Assembly: GCA_017632775.1 (NCBI GenBank)
Contig: JAGBQR010000034.1
Span: forward strand, 1-56,596
From: Oscillospiraceae bacterium
GTDB lineage: Bacteria > Bacillota > Clostridia > Oscillospirales > Oscillospiraceae
DNA: 56,596 nucleotides
Reading direction: 5' to 3'
Each line of letters opens with the position of its first letter. Positions within the stretch are counted from its first letter, which is position 1. The translations under genes were made by a program, and so were the position numbers. The notes under the pieces are model-generated. The model had not been told where the DNA came from and did not search any database. It saw only the letters and a list, made by a program, of their open reading frames with translations. This document shows positions 1-7,602 of this stretch, piece by piece.

Positions 1-2
1 AT

Positions 3-365
3 CCCTGGCGTGAGCGCCGGAGCGACCGTGGAGCGGAAAGCGGGATCACGCAGAGAGCAGGCCTGTTCCGCCCGCGGGACCCGCGTCTGGCCATACGGTG
101 GGACTATGCGCATTTCATAGCGGAATGCCGCAGGAGAGGAGTTCCTGTCAGGAAGGGGATGACGGCCAGCGAGGTGTCGGACTGCAGCATATCTGCGTTT
201 CCCGGCGCGGACCCGGCAGCGCTCACCGCTCTCTATCTCCCTGCGCGCTATGATCTGTCCGGGCACATCACTCCGGAAGAGGCCAGACGATCCGGGGAAC
301 TTTGGCGGCTGCTGAAGCGTACGGAGGATCCCTCCTCTCCGTCGGGCAGAAAAAGAAACAGGTGA
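3..365 (+). CDS. C-terminal part of a DUF4129-like protein (5' truncated)
   Basis: An open frame runs without a stop from the first complete codon of the window to TGA at 363-365, so this is the end of a gene that begins outside. The visible ~120 residues are rich in Arg. They carry a pattern seen at the C-terminus of DUF4129 proteins: an RRRGVPVRKGMTASE stretch, a loop with FPGADPAALTALY, then YDLSGHITPEEARRSGELWRLLKR. DUF4129 domains often end transglutaminase-related membrane proteins. The assignment rests on the tail only. An internal ATG at 159 is unlikely to be the real start because the frame is open upstream. The next gene starts 28 bases later, probably in the same transcript. Confidence 0.5.
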   Translation, partial: PWRERRSDRGAESGITQRAGLFRPRDPRLAIRWDYAHFIAECRRRGVPVRKGMTASEVSDCSISAFPGADPAALTALYLPARYDLSGHITPEEARRSGELWRLLKRTEDPSSPSGRKRNR

Positions 366-393
366 TCGGCCATCAACGGATCGGGAGGAAACA

Positions 394-699
394 ATGAAGA
401 AAAAACTGCTTATGTCCGTGGGTATCCTGCTGGCGGTCCTGCTGATCGCCCTTGCTGTATTCGCCATATCGTTCCGGAGGATCACCGTGGTCTCAGGGAA
501 GGAATTTGTTGATCACTGTCCGCGTTTTGCCCGCCCGGGCAGAGAGGTCACGGTCACTACGGCGGTCATTTCCGACGGGGAGATCTATGTGAGCGGTGCG
601 GACGGGGACTATGTCCGGCCGGGAGTTTTCGTGTTTACGATGCCGGATGAAAACGTCCGGCTCAAAGTGACGGTCATCGCTTTCCCGGACGGGGCATAG
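394..699 (+). CDS. Small membrane-anchored protein with an InlB B-repeat-like domain
   Basis: 101 residues, with a strong GGGAGG ribosome binding site before the ATG. Residues 1-28 form a Lys-started hydrophobic segment (MKKKLL then a Leu/Ala/Val stretch) that is either a signal anchor or a signal peptide. The remainder resembles one bacterial 'divergent InlB B-repeat' unit: a GREVTVTT start, then a closing FTMPDENVRLKVTV, the typical xFTMPxxxVxLxVxx ending. Such domains are extracellular. Here only one unit is present, so this is a minimal exported protein. No enzymatic residues are visible and the function is unknown. It lies in the same direction as the truncated upstream gene and is followed at once by a terminator. 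Confidence 0.7.
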   Translation: MKKKLLMSVGILLAVLLIALAVFAISFRRITVVSGKEFVDHCPRFARPGREVTVTTAVISDGEIYVSGADGDYVRPGVFVFTMPDENVRLKVTVIAFPDGA

Positions 700-713
700 A
701 CAGAGAACAGCGG

Positions 714-752
714 AAAAAGTGCGGGTCCTTCCGGAGGGACCTGCACTTTTTT
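714..752 (+). terminator. Rho-independent terminator
   Basis: A hairpin with arms AAAAAGTGCGGGTCC and GGACCTGCACTTTTTT (one G-T pair) ends in a T-run, 15 bases after the small membrane protein gene. It closes the transcript entering the window from the left. Confidence 0.85.
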
Positions 753-783
753 GACAGGCGGAGCGGTTCCTGGCGCCTCTGTG

Positions 784-813
784 TTGCTCTTTTTCTGCAC
801 GGTGTGATATACT
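784..813 (+). promoter_or_regulatory. Sigma-A type promoter for the 222-residue membrane protein
   Basis: TTGCTC at 784-789 and TATACT at 808-813, 18 bases apart, lie between a terminator and the ATG at 874. Confidence 0.6.
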
Positions 814-873
814 TTGTCCGTAAGCGGATAAAATGCCGGAGTTAGATGACAGAAACGGAAGAGAGGGATCAAA

Positions 874-1542
874 ATGTTCAGATTCTGGGGGGACGGCTCA
901 CAGGAGGCCATGGACCTGGTCAATGCCATCCGGGTCAGAAGCACGGAGAACTTCAACTGGACCTTCATCTTTATCCTTGCCGTCGTGTTTTACGTTTACT
1001 GGTCCGAGATCAACAGAAAGAATATAGAGGCGGTCTGCGCCGGCCTGGCGCTGTATGGCGTCCACTGGCTGTACGAGATCGTCAATGCGGTGATAGGACA
1101 TGTTTTCGGATATCCGCTCTGGTCGGTATCCAATGCGTCGACCACGTTTATCCTTCTGATCGGAGTGTGCTGGGAACTTTCGATGATGTTTTCTCTGGCG
1201 GGCATCATTTCCTTCAAAATGCTCCCTCAGGACAGGAACAAACGCTATTTTGCCGGAAACGGCCGCCGCGGGATCAGCTGCAGACTGGTCGGCGCTCTGG
1301 AGATGGCGCTCCTTTTCGCGTTGTTTGAGTCTTTTCTGGCCGGTACGAGCAACCACTCATTCATCTGGGTGTATAAGTGGTGGGGCGTACTGCCTGTCTT
1401 CATCACCACGTATGTGCCGTTCTTCCTTGCCAGCAATTATGTGCCGGATATGGAGCCGAAGAAAAGAAGGACATTCCTGCTCGCGCTGTGGGGACTGGTA
1501 GCTGTCCTCCTCGCAGTCCTGATCCCGCTCGGTATCATCTGA
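874..1542 (+). CDS. Polytopic membrane protein, unknown function
   Basis: 222 residues, GAGAGGG ribosome binding site six bases before the ATG. Hydropathy by eye suggests about six membrane segments: roughly residues 28-45, 52-72, 86-112, 135-155, 162-183 and 198-220. Short charged loops lie between them, such as PQDRNKRYFAGNGRRG and DMEPKKRR. Aromatic residues cluster around the segments (WSEINRKN, YGVHWLYEIVN). I do not recognise a family. It is followed after 16 bases by the HD-domain gene and then by the nitroreductase, so the three are probably one transcript. A reading frame in the same region starting at 846 is a shadow. Confidence 0.8.
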   Translation: MFRFWGDGSQEAMDLVNAIRVRSTENFNWTFIFILAVVFYVYWSEINRKNIEAVCAGLALYGVHWLYEIVNAVIGHVFGYPLWSVSNASTTFILLIGVCWELSMMFSLAGIISFKMLPQDRNKRYFAGNGRRGISCRLVGALEMALLFALFESFLAGTSNHSFIWVYKWWGVLPVFITTYVPFFLASNYVPDMEPKKRRTFLLALWGLVAVLLAVLIPLGII

Positions 1543-1558
1543 GCTGCCGGGGGACAAG

Positions 1559-2194
1559 ATGATGGATGTGATCCGGGATGCCAAAGAATATGTTGAGGAG
1601 CTTTTCCGGAACGATTCCGGAGGTCATGATGCGGAGCACACGCTTCGGGTATACAGGAATGCCATGCGGATCGCCGGAGAAGTACCGGAGTGCGATCCGG
1701 AGATCGTTGCTCTTGCAGCCCTGCTCCACGATGCGGATGATCATAAGCTCTTCCATACCGAAAACGATGCCAATGCGCGTTCTTTCCTGAAAAAGCACGG
1801 TTTCGGGCAGGAAAGGATCGATCAGATCTGCCGGGTGATCGATTCGGTGTCCTTCAGCCGGAACCGCGGAAGACGGCCGGATACGGCGGAGGGAAAGATC
1901 GTGCAGGATGCCGACCGGCTGGACGCCATCGGCGCGGTAGGGATCGCCCGGACCTTTGCCTACGGCGGGGAACACGGACGGCCTATGAGTGAATCCATCG
2001 AGCATTTTTATGAAAAGCTCCTGCTCCTGAAAGAGGAGATGAATACACCGGCGGCAAAGAAGATCGCCGAAGAACGTCACCGTTTTCTGGAGATGTTCCT
2101 GAACGAGTATGAGCGGGAGACCGGACAGGTTCCCGCATCCGAAGAAGAAAAGGAGGAAAACCATGCCGAATCCGATCATCCGCTCCCTGTTTGA
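1559..2194 (+). CDS. HD-domain phosphohydrolase (YedJ-like)
   Basis: 211 residues, starting with two ATG codons in a row (1559 or 1562). The metal-binding HD-superfamily pattern is complete: H23 with D24/H27 in GGHDAEHT, H57-D58 in ALLHDADD, and a later Asp in VQDADRLDAIGAVGIAR. The last motif is typical of the small HD proteins related to E. coli YedJ. These are metal-dependent phosphohydrolases, probably on nucleotides or other small phosphorylated molecules; the substrate cannot be read from the sequence. The C-terminal ~25 residues are acidic and polar. The end overlaps the nitroreductase start by 32 bases, so the two are likely translationally coupled. Confidence 0.85.
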   Translation: MMDVIRDAKEYVEELFRNDSGGHDAEHTLRVYRNAMRIAGEVPECDPEIVALAALLHDADDHKLFHTENDANARSFLKKHGFGQERIDQICRVIDSVSFSRNRGRRPDTAEGKIVQDADRLDAIGAVGIARTFAYGGEHGRPMSESIEHFYEKLLLLKEEMNTPAAKKIAEERHRFLEMFLNEYERETGQVPASEEEKEENHAESDHPLPV

Positions 2195-2894
2195 GAGAAA
2201 ATCGGTCCGGGCTTACACGGACCAGCCCATACCGGAAGAAGCCGTCCAGACGATCCTTTCTGCCGCGACCCAGGCTCCGACTCCGGGAAATCAGCAGCTG
2301 TATACGATCCTTCGCATCACCGATCCGGATCTCCGCCACAGGCTGAGCATCTCCTGCGATGACCAGCCGTTCATTGAAAAGGCCGCGCTGGTACTGGTAT
2401 TCTGTGCTGACTGCCTCAAATGGTACAACGCCTACCGGGAAGCCGGCTGCAGCCCCCGCAAGCCGGATGTGGGAGATCTGATGCTGGCGGTGAGCGACGC
2501 GAACATCGCGGCGCAGAACGCGGTCGTCGCGGCGGAGTCCCTGGGGATCGGGTCATGCTATATCGGGGATATCATGGAAAACATCGAAACACAGCAGAAG
2601 ATCCTTCATCTGCCCCGGTATGTGTTTCCCGCGGTGATGGTGGTGTTCGGTTATCCCACCGAACAGCAGAAAACGAGGAAAAAACCCGACCGTTTCGATC
2701 TGAAGTTCATCGTCCAGGAGAATGCCTACCACGAGCATACAGCGGAAGAACTCCGGGAGATGTTTGCCGTCAAGACCGGTGCGCGCACCTATGAGGACTG
2801 GGTCGGGACCTTCTGCGCACGGAAATACGAATCCGGCTTCTCACGGGAGATGTCCCGCTCCGTGCGGAAGATCCTCCAGACCTATAAAGAGTGA
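2163..2894 (+). CDS. Nitroreductase-family flavoprotein
   Basis: 243 residues from ATG 2163, which has AGGAGG eight bases upstream; an upstream in-frame ATG at 2109 lies inside the HD gene and lacks a site. The N-terminus has the FMN-binding signature of nitroreductases, ERKSVRAYTDQPIP, followed by AATQAPTPGNQQ. A central GIGSCYIGDI and later VFGYPTEQ complete the fold. Length and layout resemble the NAD(P)H-dependent NfsA/FRP branch. It would reduce nitro- or quinone-like compounds or act as a flavin reductase in the cytoplasm; the physiological substrate is unknown. It overlaps the HD phosphohydrolase and precedes the carboxypeptidase by about 40 bases. Confidence 0.88.
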   Translation: MPNPIIRSLFERKSVRAYTDQPIPEEAVQTILSAATQAPTPGNQQLYTILRITDPDLRHRLSISCDDQPFIEKAALVLVFCADCLKWYNAYREAGCSPRKPDVGDLMLAVSDANIAAQNAVVAAESLGIGSCYIGDIMENIETQQKILHLPRYVFPAVMVVFGYPTEQQKTRKKPDRFDLKFIVQENAYHEHTAEELREMFAVKTGARTYEDWVGTFCARKYESGFSREMSRSVRKILQTYKE

Positions 2895-2935
2895 CCCGCA
2901 CTGCCCTGCCGGGGAAACTGCAAAGGAGTATCACG

Positions 2936-4300
2936 ATGAAGAGGTCCCTGCGATTTCTTTCTGTCCTGCTGTGCCTGCTGATCGTTCTGCCGCTTGCCCC
3001 TTCGGCCGGCGCGGACAGCAGTCTTCTTACGCCTGTCCGGATGGCGGTTTCGATCGGGGATGGAACGGAATACACGGTTCGCGCGTATGATGTTTCCTAT
3101 GAAAACAATATTTATCTCTCTCTGGGCGATCTGGCCGCCGTGCTCAAGAACAGCGAGAAAAGATTTACGATCGAATACCGGAATACCGCCCAGGACGGGG
3201 AGCACTATGCAGTGACGACCGGGCAGGCGCCCGCTGCGGAGCCTTTTTCCGGGAACGATACACGCGGAACTGTGTGGGGAGAGGTCCGGCGCAACCGGCT
3301 CTTCGTGGACAAGGCGGAAAAACGCTACTACACGGTGAGCAGCGGGAACATGCTGTATATGAGCGTACTGGATATACAGCTGATGCTGGACATCGGGATC
3401 GATGCCTTCCCGGACAACGGTCTGCGGATCTATCCCGATCAGCCTTTTTCCGCTGACCTGCAGGGATTGAAGAAAGAAGGATACTTTGAGTCCTTCAGCA
3501 GCGTACTGCTGGGCGATGCGGAGAGCGGAGCCATTCTGTTCGCGGGGAATCCTTCCACCCCAGTTCCGATCGCCAGTACGAGCAAACTGATGACATATCT
3601 TCTCCTTGCTGAAGCGATCCGGAACGGAGACGTGAAGACCGGAGATAAAGTGACGATCTCCAAAAACGCGGCGGCGCTCTCCAGAACAGCGGACGCGATG
3701 GTCGTCCTGACGGAGGGAACGAAGATCCCCCTGGAGGAACTTGTCCGGACCATGCTTCTTGCGTCCAGCAACGAATGCGCGCTTGCGATCGCGGAACATG
3801 TGGCCGGTTCGGAACGCGAATTCGTGAAAAGCATGAACAGCCGGGCAAGAGAACTGGAGCTGAAGACAGCAAGGTTCTATAATCCGCACGGACTGCCTGT
3901 TTACGGGGAGACGGCTGTGCCGGCCAAGCTCCAGAACCGGATGAGCGCGGAGGATATGTTCCGCCTTTCCGCCTACATTCTGAAAAACTTCCCGCAGATC
4001 ACGGCGGTCACTTCACTCCAGTATGCAAACATGCCGAATCTTCGCTATACAACGGCAAACTCCAACCCGCTGGTTTTCAACATGGAAGGCGTGAACGGCC
4101 TGAAGACCGGCTCCACGAACCGGGCGGGCTATTGTCTGGTGGCTTCCTGTCCGGTCACGGCGGGGAGGGAGACACATACGATGATCGCGATCGTCTACGG
4201 GGCCGAGAACCCGGAGGAGCGCGGCCAGGCGGCGGAGATCCTGCTGCGCTATGCCCGCGCTTTCTGTGAGGAGAACGGATTTCCGAAAGGCTGGAGATAA
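2936..4300 (+). CDS. D-alanyl-D-alanine carboxypeptidase (PBP5/DacF family)
   Basis: 454 residues from ATG 2936 (AAGGAG seven bases upstream; the earlier frame start at 2891 overlaps the nitroreductase). A signal peptide covers about residues 1-26. Residues ~30-180 look like a copper amine oxidase N-terminal-type beta domain (VSYENNIYLSLGDLAAVL). The transpeptidase fold follows with all three S11 motifs: S214-T-S-K217 (SxxK, catalytic Ser), S277-S-N279 (SxN) and K390-T-G392 (KTG). It would trim the terminal D-Ala from peptidoglycan stem peptides at the cell surface. I see no C-terminal amphipathic membrane helix like that of E. coli PBP5. A strong terminator follows. Confidence 0.92.
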   Translation: MKRSLRFLSVLLCLLIVLPLAPSAGADSSLLTPVRMAVSIGDGTEYTVRAYDVSYENNIYLSLGDLAAVLKNSEKRFTIEYRNTAQDGEHYAVTTGQAPAAEPFSGNDTRGTVWGEVRRNRLFVDKAEKRYYTVSSGNMLYMSVLDIQLMLDIGIDAFPDNGLRIYPDQPFSADLQGLKKEGYFESFSSVLLGDAESGAILFAGNPSTPVPIASTSKLMTYLLLAEAIRNGDVKTGDKVTISKNAAALSRTADAMVVLTEGTKIPLEELVRTMLLASSNECALAIAEHVAGSEREFVKSMNSRARELELKTARFYNPHGLPVYGETAVPAKLQNRMSAEDMFRLSAYILKNFPQITAVTSLQYANMPNLRYTTANSNPLVFNMEGVNGLKTGSTNRAGYCLVASCPVTAGRETHTMIAIVYGAENPEERGQAAEILLRYARAFCEENGFPKGWR

Positions 4301-4303
4301 AGG

Positions 4304-4356
4304 AAAAGTCACGGGTCATTTCTTTGACGGAGAAGAGAAATGACCCGTGACTTTTT
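4304..4356 (+). terminator. Strong terminator after the carboxypeptidase gene
   Basis: A near-perfect 20-base inverted repeat (AAAAGTCACGGGTCATTTCT and its complement) is followed by T-residues. The T-tract doubles as the -35 region of the next promoter. Confidence 0.9.
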
Positions 4357-4381
4357 GTCCGGAATGTGATATGCTTATAAT
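4353..4381 (+). promoter_or_regulatory. Promoter of the flavoprotein-hypA operon
   Basis: TTTTGT at 4353-4358 and a perfect TATAAT at 4376-4381, spaced 17 bases. The gene starts at 4444 with AAGGAG at about 4431. Confidence 0.6.
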
Positions 4382-4390
4382 AGTTCAATA

Positions 4391-4404
4391 TGCACATCTG
4401 TGCA
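4391..4404. promoter_or_regulatory. Perfect palindrome just downstream of the -10 box (possible operator)
   Basis: TGCACA-TC-TGTGCA lies 9 bases after the TATAAT box, covering the expected transcription start. Its position fits a repressor site. No regulator is assigned. Confidence 0.4.
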
Positions 4405-4443
4405 CTATATACAATAACGACGAGAGATTAAGGAGATCAACAC

Positions 4444-7149
4444 ATGGCAAGAGAGATTCTGTTTGACCTCGGCAAAATGATCACTGACCGCCTTCCGCAG
4501 AAATTCGGACTGAAAAAACTGACCGAAGAGGATCCGGAGTATATCCTGCTGGACCGTTCCCTGGAAAGCGACGAACAGGCGGAGATCATGCTCAAGATGG
4601 GCCTTCGCAAACCCAAAACCCTTGAGGAGATCGCAAAGATCACCGGAAAAGATCCCAAGCATGTGGAAGAACTGCTGGAGAAGGCAGCATGCACCGGAGC
4701 GGTGGAATATCATCGTGAATATCCGGATCATGTGAAGAGGTATTATGTTCAGCTGTTCGTTCCCGGTATCGCGGAAATGACCAATATGGTCCGCTGGCAG
4801 TTTGACAAATATCCCGAGATCGGCGAACAGTTCAACAAGATGACGTTCCTGCCGCTCGAAGGCAAAACACATCTCATTCCTCCCGGCGGAGACGGGATCG
4901 GCATGCATGTCATACCGGTCGAAAAAGCCATCAATGCGCAGAACCAGTCCCTTCCCATTGAGCATATTTCCCACTGGCTGGATAAGTACAACAAGTTTTC
5001 CGTCGGTTACTGCTCCTGCCGCAATGCCAGACGCGTAAAAGGCGAAGGTTCCGGCGAGATCCAGGACGACTGCTGCATCGGACTCGGCGATTATGCCGAT
5101 TACCTCGTGGAGACCGGAAAGGGCCGCTACATCACGAAGGAAGAGGTCCTCGCCATCTGCCAGCGTGCCGAAGAGAACGGCTATGTCCATCAGACCACCA
5201 ATATCGACGGTTCCGATAAGATTTTCGGACTCTGCAACTGCGATCTCGGTGTCTGCTTCGCGCTGCGCACCAGCCAGTATTTCAATACTCCGACCCTTTC
5301 CGCCTCCGCCTATCGCGCCCATGTCGATAAAGATAACTGCGTGGCCTGCGGCAAGTGCGTGGAAGTCTGCCCGGCCGGCGCTGTCAAGCTCGGTCAGAAG
5401 CTCTGCACCAAAGACGGAGAAGTGGAGTATCCGAAGCAGGAACTGCCGTCCGGACTCAAGTGGGGCAAAGACAAATGGAACCCGAACTACGTGTTCGATA
5501 ACCGCAAAAACTGCCATGAGTCGGGAACGGCTCCCTGCAAGACCGCCTGCCCGGCCCATATCGCCATCCAGGGATATATCAAGCTTGCAAAGGAAGGGCG
5601 TTATCTGGATGCTCTCAAGCTGATCAAGCAGGATAATCCTTTCCCCTCCGTCTGCGGATATGTCTGCAACCGCCGCTGCGAGGATGCGTGTACACGCGGT
5701 TCTCTTGACAAGGCACTTGCCATAGACGAGATCAAAAAATTCATCGCGGAGCAGGATCTCAAGAGTGCGGACCGCTATATTCCCGAGTTTATCCGCCGCC
5801 GTCCCATCGACAAACCCTATGAGGAGAAGATCGCCATCATCGGCGCCGGCCCTGCGGGACTCAGCTGTGCCTATTATCTGGCACGCATGGGTTATGAAAA
5901 TGTGACCGTGTTTGATCGCAACAGGGAACCCGGCGGAATGCTGGTCATGGGCATCCCGAGCTACCGCCTTGACCGCAGTGCCTTGAAGGGTGAGATCGAA
6001 GTGCTGGAGAAAATGGGCGTGAAGTTCCGGATGAACACGGAAGTGGGCAGGGACGTCACGATCGAACAGCTCCGCGAAGAAGGGTTCAAGGGGTTCTATG
6101 TGGCTATCGGCGCGCAGAAGAGCTCCCGTCTGGGCATCCCTGGAGACGATCTGCCCGGTGTGATGGGCGGAGTGGAGTTCCTGCGTGAGGTGAATCTCGG
6201 CAGCAAACCGGACCTCGGCAGAAAATGCGTTGTGATCGGCGGCGGTAATGTTGCGATGGATGTCTGCCGCACAGCGGTGCGTCTCGGAGCGGAGACCACG
6301 GTGGTCTACCGCCGCAGCGAAGAAGAGATGCCGGCCGATAAGGAGGAAGTGGCAGAGGCAAAGGCGGAGGACGTCCGTTTCCGTTTCCTCAGCGCTCCGG
6401 CGGAGGTCGTAGCGGAAGACGGAAAAGTCACCGGCCTGAAAGTGGAGATCATGGAACTCGGCGAGCCGGATGAAAAAGGCAGACGCAGACCCGTCGGTAC
6501 CGGAAAGTTCGAGATCATCGAAGCGGATTCCGTCCTTTCGGCCGTCGGTCAGAGCATCGACTGGGGCGGACTGGATGTCGGAGCCATGAAGACCGGAAAC
6601 AAAGGCAACGCGATCGCGGATCCCGTTACCTACCAGACGGAACAGGACGATATCTTCGTCGGCGGAGATGTCTACACCGGACCGAAGTTTGCCATCGACG
6701 CGATCGCTGCCGGCCGTGAAGGAGCCGAGTCGCTCCACCGCTTCGTGCAGGAAGGCCAGAGCCTTACCATCGGCCGCAATCTGAGAGAGTTCTATGAACT
6801 CGATAAAGAGAATCTGGTGATCGATGTCGACAGCTTCGACCGTCCGGCCCGCCAGGAGATCCGTCATGATCCGGCGAAAGCCAGATCCTTCGAGCATGAC
6901 CGCCTCACCTTCACCGAAGAGCAGGTCAAGGCTGAAGCGAGCCGCTGCCTGGGCTGCGGCGTCAGCGTGGTGGACAGGAACCGCTGCATCGGCTGCGGAC
7001 TCTGCACGACGCGCTGCATGTTCGACGCGATCCATCTGGAGAGGGATGTTCCCGAAGCTTCCAATATGGTCCGCTGTGAAGACAAGGTCGGTCCGATGCT
7101 CCGGCATGCGGTCAGGCAGACGGTCCGCGTGATCCGCAAGGCGAAGTAA
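4444..7149 (+). CDS. Large iron-sulfur flavoprotein, GltD-like FAD/NAD(P) oxidoreductase
   Basis: 901 residues. Residues ~1-110 look like a winged-helix-type head (KPKTLEEIAKITGKDPKHVEELL). Residues ~190-275 hold extra Cys clusters (YCSCRNARR, DDCCIGLG, FGLCNCDLGVC). A ferredoxin motif CxxCxxCxxxC spans residues 299-309. A GltD-type Cys-rich helical domain (CKTACPAHIAIQGYI, CNRRCEDACTRG) follows. FAD binding is at GAGPAG, residues 467-472, and a second nucleotide motif, GGGNVAMDVCR, starts near residue 599. The end holds C835/C838 and a second CxxCxxCxxxC at 848-858. The family moves electrons between NAD(P)H and iron-sulfur partners; the partner here is unknown. Its stop overlaps the hypA start (TAATG), so the two are coupled. 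Confidence 0.85.
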   Translation: MAREILFDLGKMITDRLPQKFGLKKLTEEDPEYILLDRSLESDEQAEIMLKMGLRKPKTLEEIAKITGKDPKHVEELLEKAACTGAVEYHREYPDHVKRYYVQLFVPGIAEMTNMVRWQFDKYPEIGEQFNKMTFLPLEGKTHLIPPGGDGIGMHVIPVEKAINAQNQSLPIEHISHWLDKYNKFSVGYCSCRNARRVKGEGSGEIQDDCCIGLGDYADYLVETGKGRYITKEEVLAICQRAEENGYVHQTTNIDGSDKIFGLCNCDLGVCFALRTSQYFNTPTLSASAYRAHVDKDNCVACGKCVEVCPAGAVKLGQKLCTKDGEVEYPKQELPSGLKWGKDKWNPNYVFDNRKNCHESGTAPCKTACPAHIAIQGYIKLAKEGRYLDALKLIKQDNPFPSVCGYVCNRRCEDACTRGSLDKALAIDEIKKFIAEQDLKSADRYIPEFIRRRPIDKPYEEKIAIIGAGPAGLSCAYYLARMGYENVTVFDRNREPGGMLVMGIPSYRLDRSALKGEIEVLEKMGVKFRMNTEVGRDVTIEQLREEGFKGFYVAIGAQKSSRLGIPGDDLPGVMGGVEFLREVNLGSKPDLGRKCVVIGGGNVAMDVCRTAVRLGAETTVVYRRSEEEMPADKEEVAEAKAEDVRFRFLSAPAEVVAEDGKVTGLKVEIMELGEPDEKGRRRPVGTGKFEIIEADSVLSAVGQSIDWGGLDVGAMKTGNKGNAIADPVTYQTEQDDIFVGGDVYTGPKFAIDAIAAGREGAESLHRFVQEGQSLTIGRNLREFYELDKENLVIDVDSFDRPARQEIRHDPAKARSFEHDRLTFTEEQVKAEASRCLGCGVSVVDRNRCIGCGLCTTRCMFDAIHLERDVPEASNMVRCEDKVGPMLRHAVRQTVRVIRKAK

Positions 7150-7493
7150 TGCACGAACTGAGCACGGTCGTTTACGTGATGGACACCGTCGAGAAGATCT
7201 GTCGAGAACAGGATCTGCACACGGTGGCTTCCGTGACCCTGGAGGTCGGCGAAGTGAGTACCATCATTCCGGAGTATCTTCTCGATTTCTGGGACTGGTC
7301 AAGGAAAAAGACAGAATTCCTCAAGGAGGCGGAGCTGAAGATCGAGACGATCAAAGCGGTCACCTATTGTCAGGACTGCAAAAACACGTACGACACCATG
7401 ACCTACCGCAAGATCTGTCCATACTGCGGCAGCGGGAACACGTTCCTCATCACGGGAAACGAATACAATATCAAAGAGATCGAAGCGATGTAG
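7149..7493 (+). CDS. hypA: HypA/HybF-type nickel metallochaperone
   Basis: 114 residues starting MHELS, the conserved N-terminus whose His2 binds nickel in HypA. The zinc site is present as CQDC and CPYC, spaced 14 residues, followed by GSGNTFLITGNEYNIKEIE, which matches the HypA C-terminus. HypA delivers nickel to [NiFe] hydrogenase (and in some bacteria urease) with HypB. No hydrogenase, hypB or other hyp gene lies in this window, so it may serve enzymes elsewhere or a non-canonical role tied to the flavoprotein it follows. It starts in the stop codon of that gene and has no separate promoter. Confidence 0.9.
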   Translation: MHELSTVVYVMDTVEKICREQDLHTVASVTLEVGEVSTIIPEYLLDFWDWSRKKTEFLKEAELKIETIKAVTYCQDCKNTYDTMTYRKICPYCGSGNTFLITGNEYNIKEIEAM

Positions 7494-7602
7494 GAGTCGT
7501 TTCAGAAAAACAGCATCGGCCGGACTGCTTCCTGAGAATGCAGCCCGGCCGCTCACTCCGTCCTGTGCGGAAGGGGAAAAAGACCGGGAGGGAAATGGAA
7601 CG

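Noticed and set aside
4405-7107. A 900-codon open frame antisense to the large flavoprotein
   Set aside because: It has no ribosome site, no recognisable domain and a His/Ala/Asp-rich composition. It exists because the sense gene avoids certain codons; the sense frame has complete Fe-S and FAD motifs.
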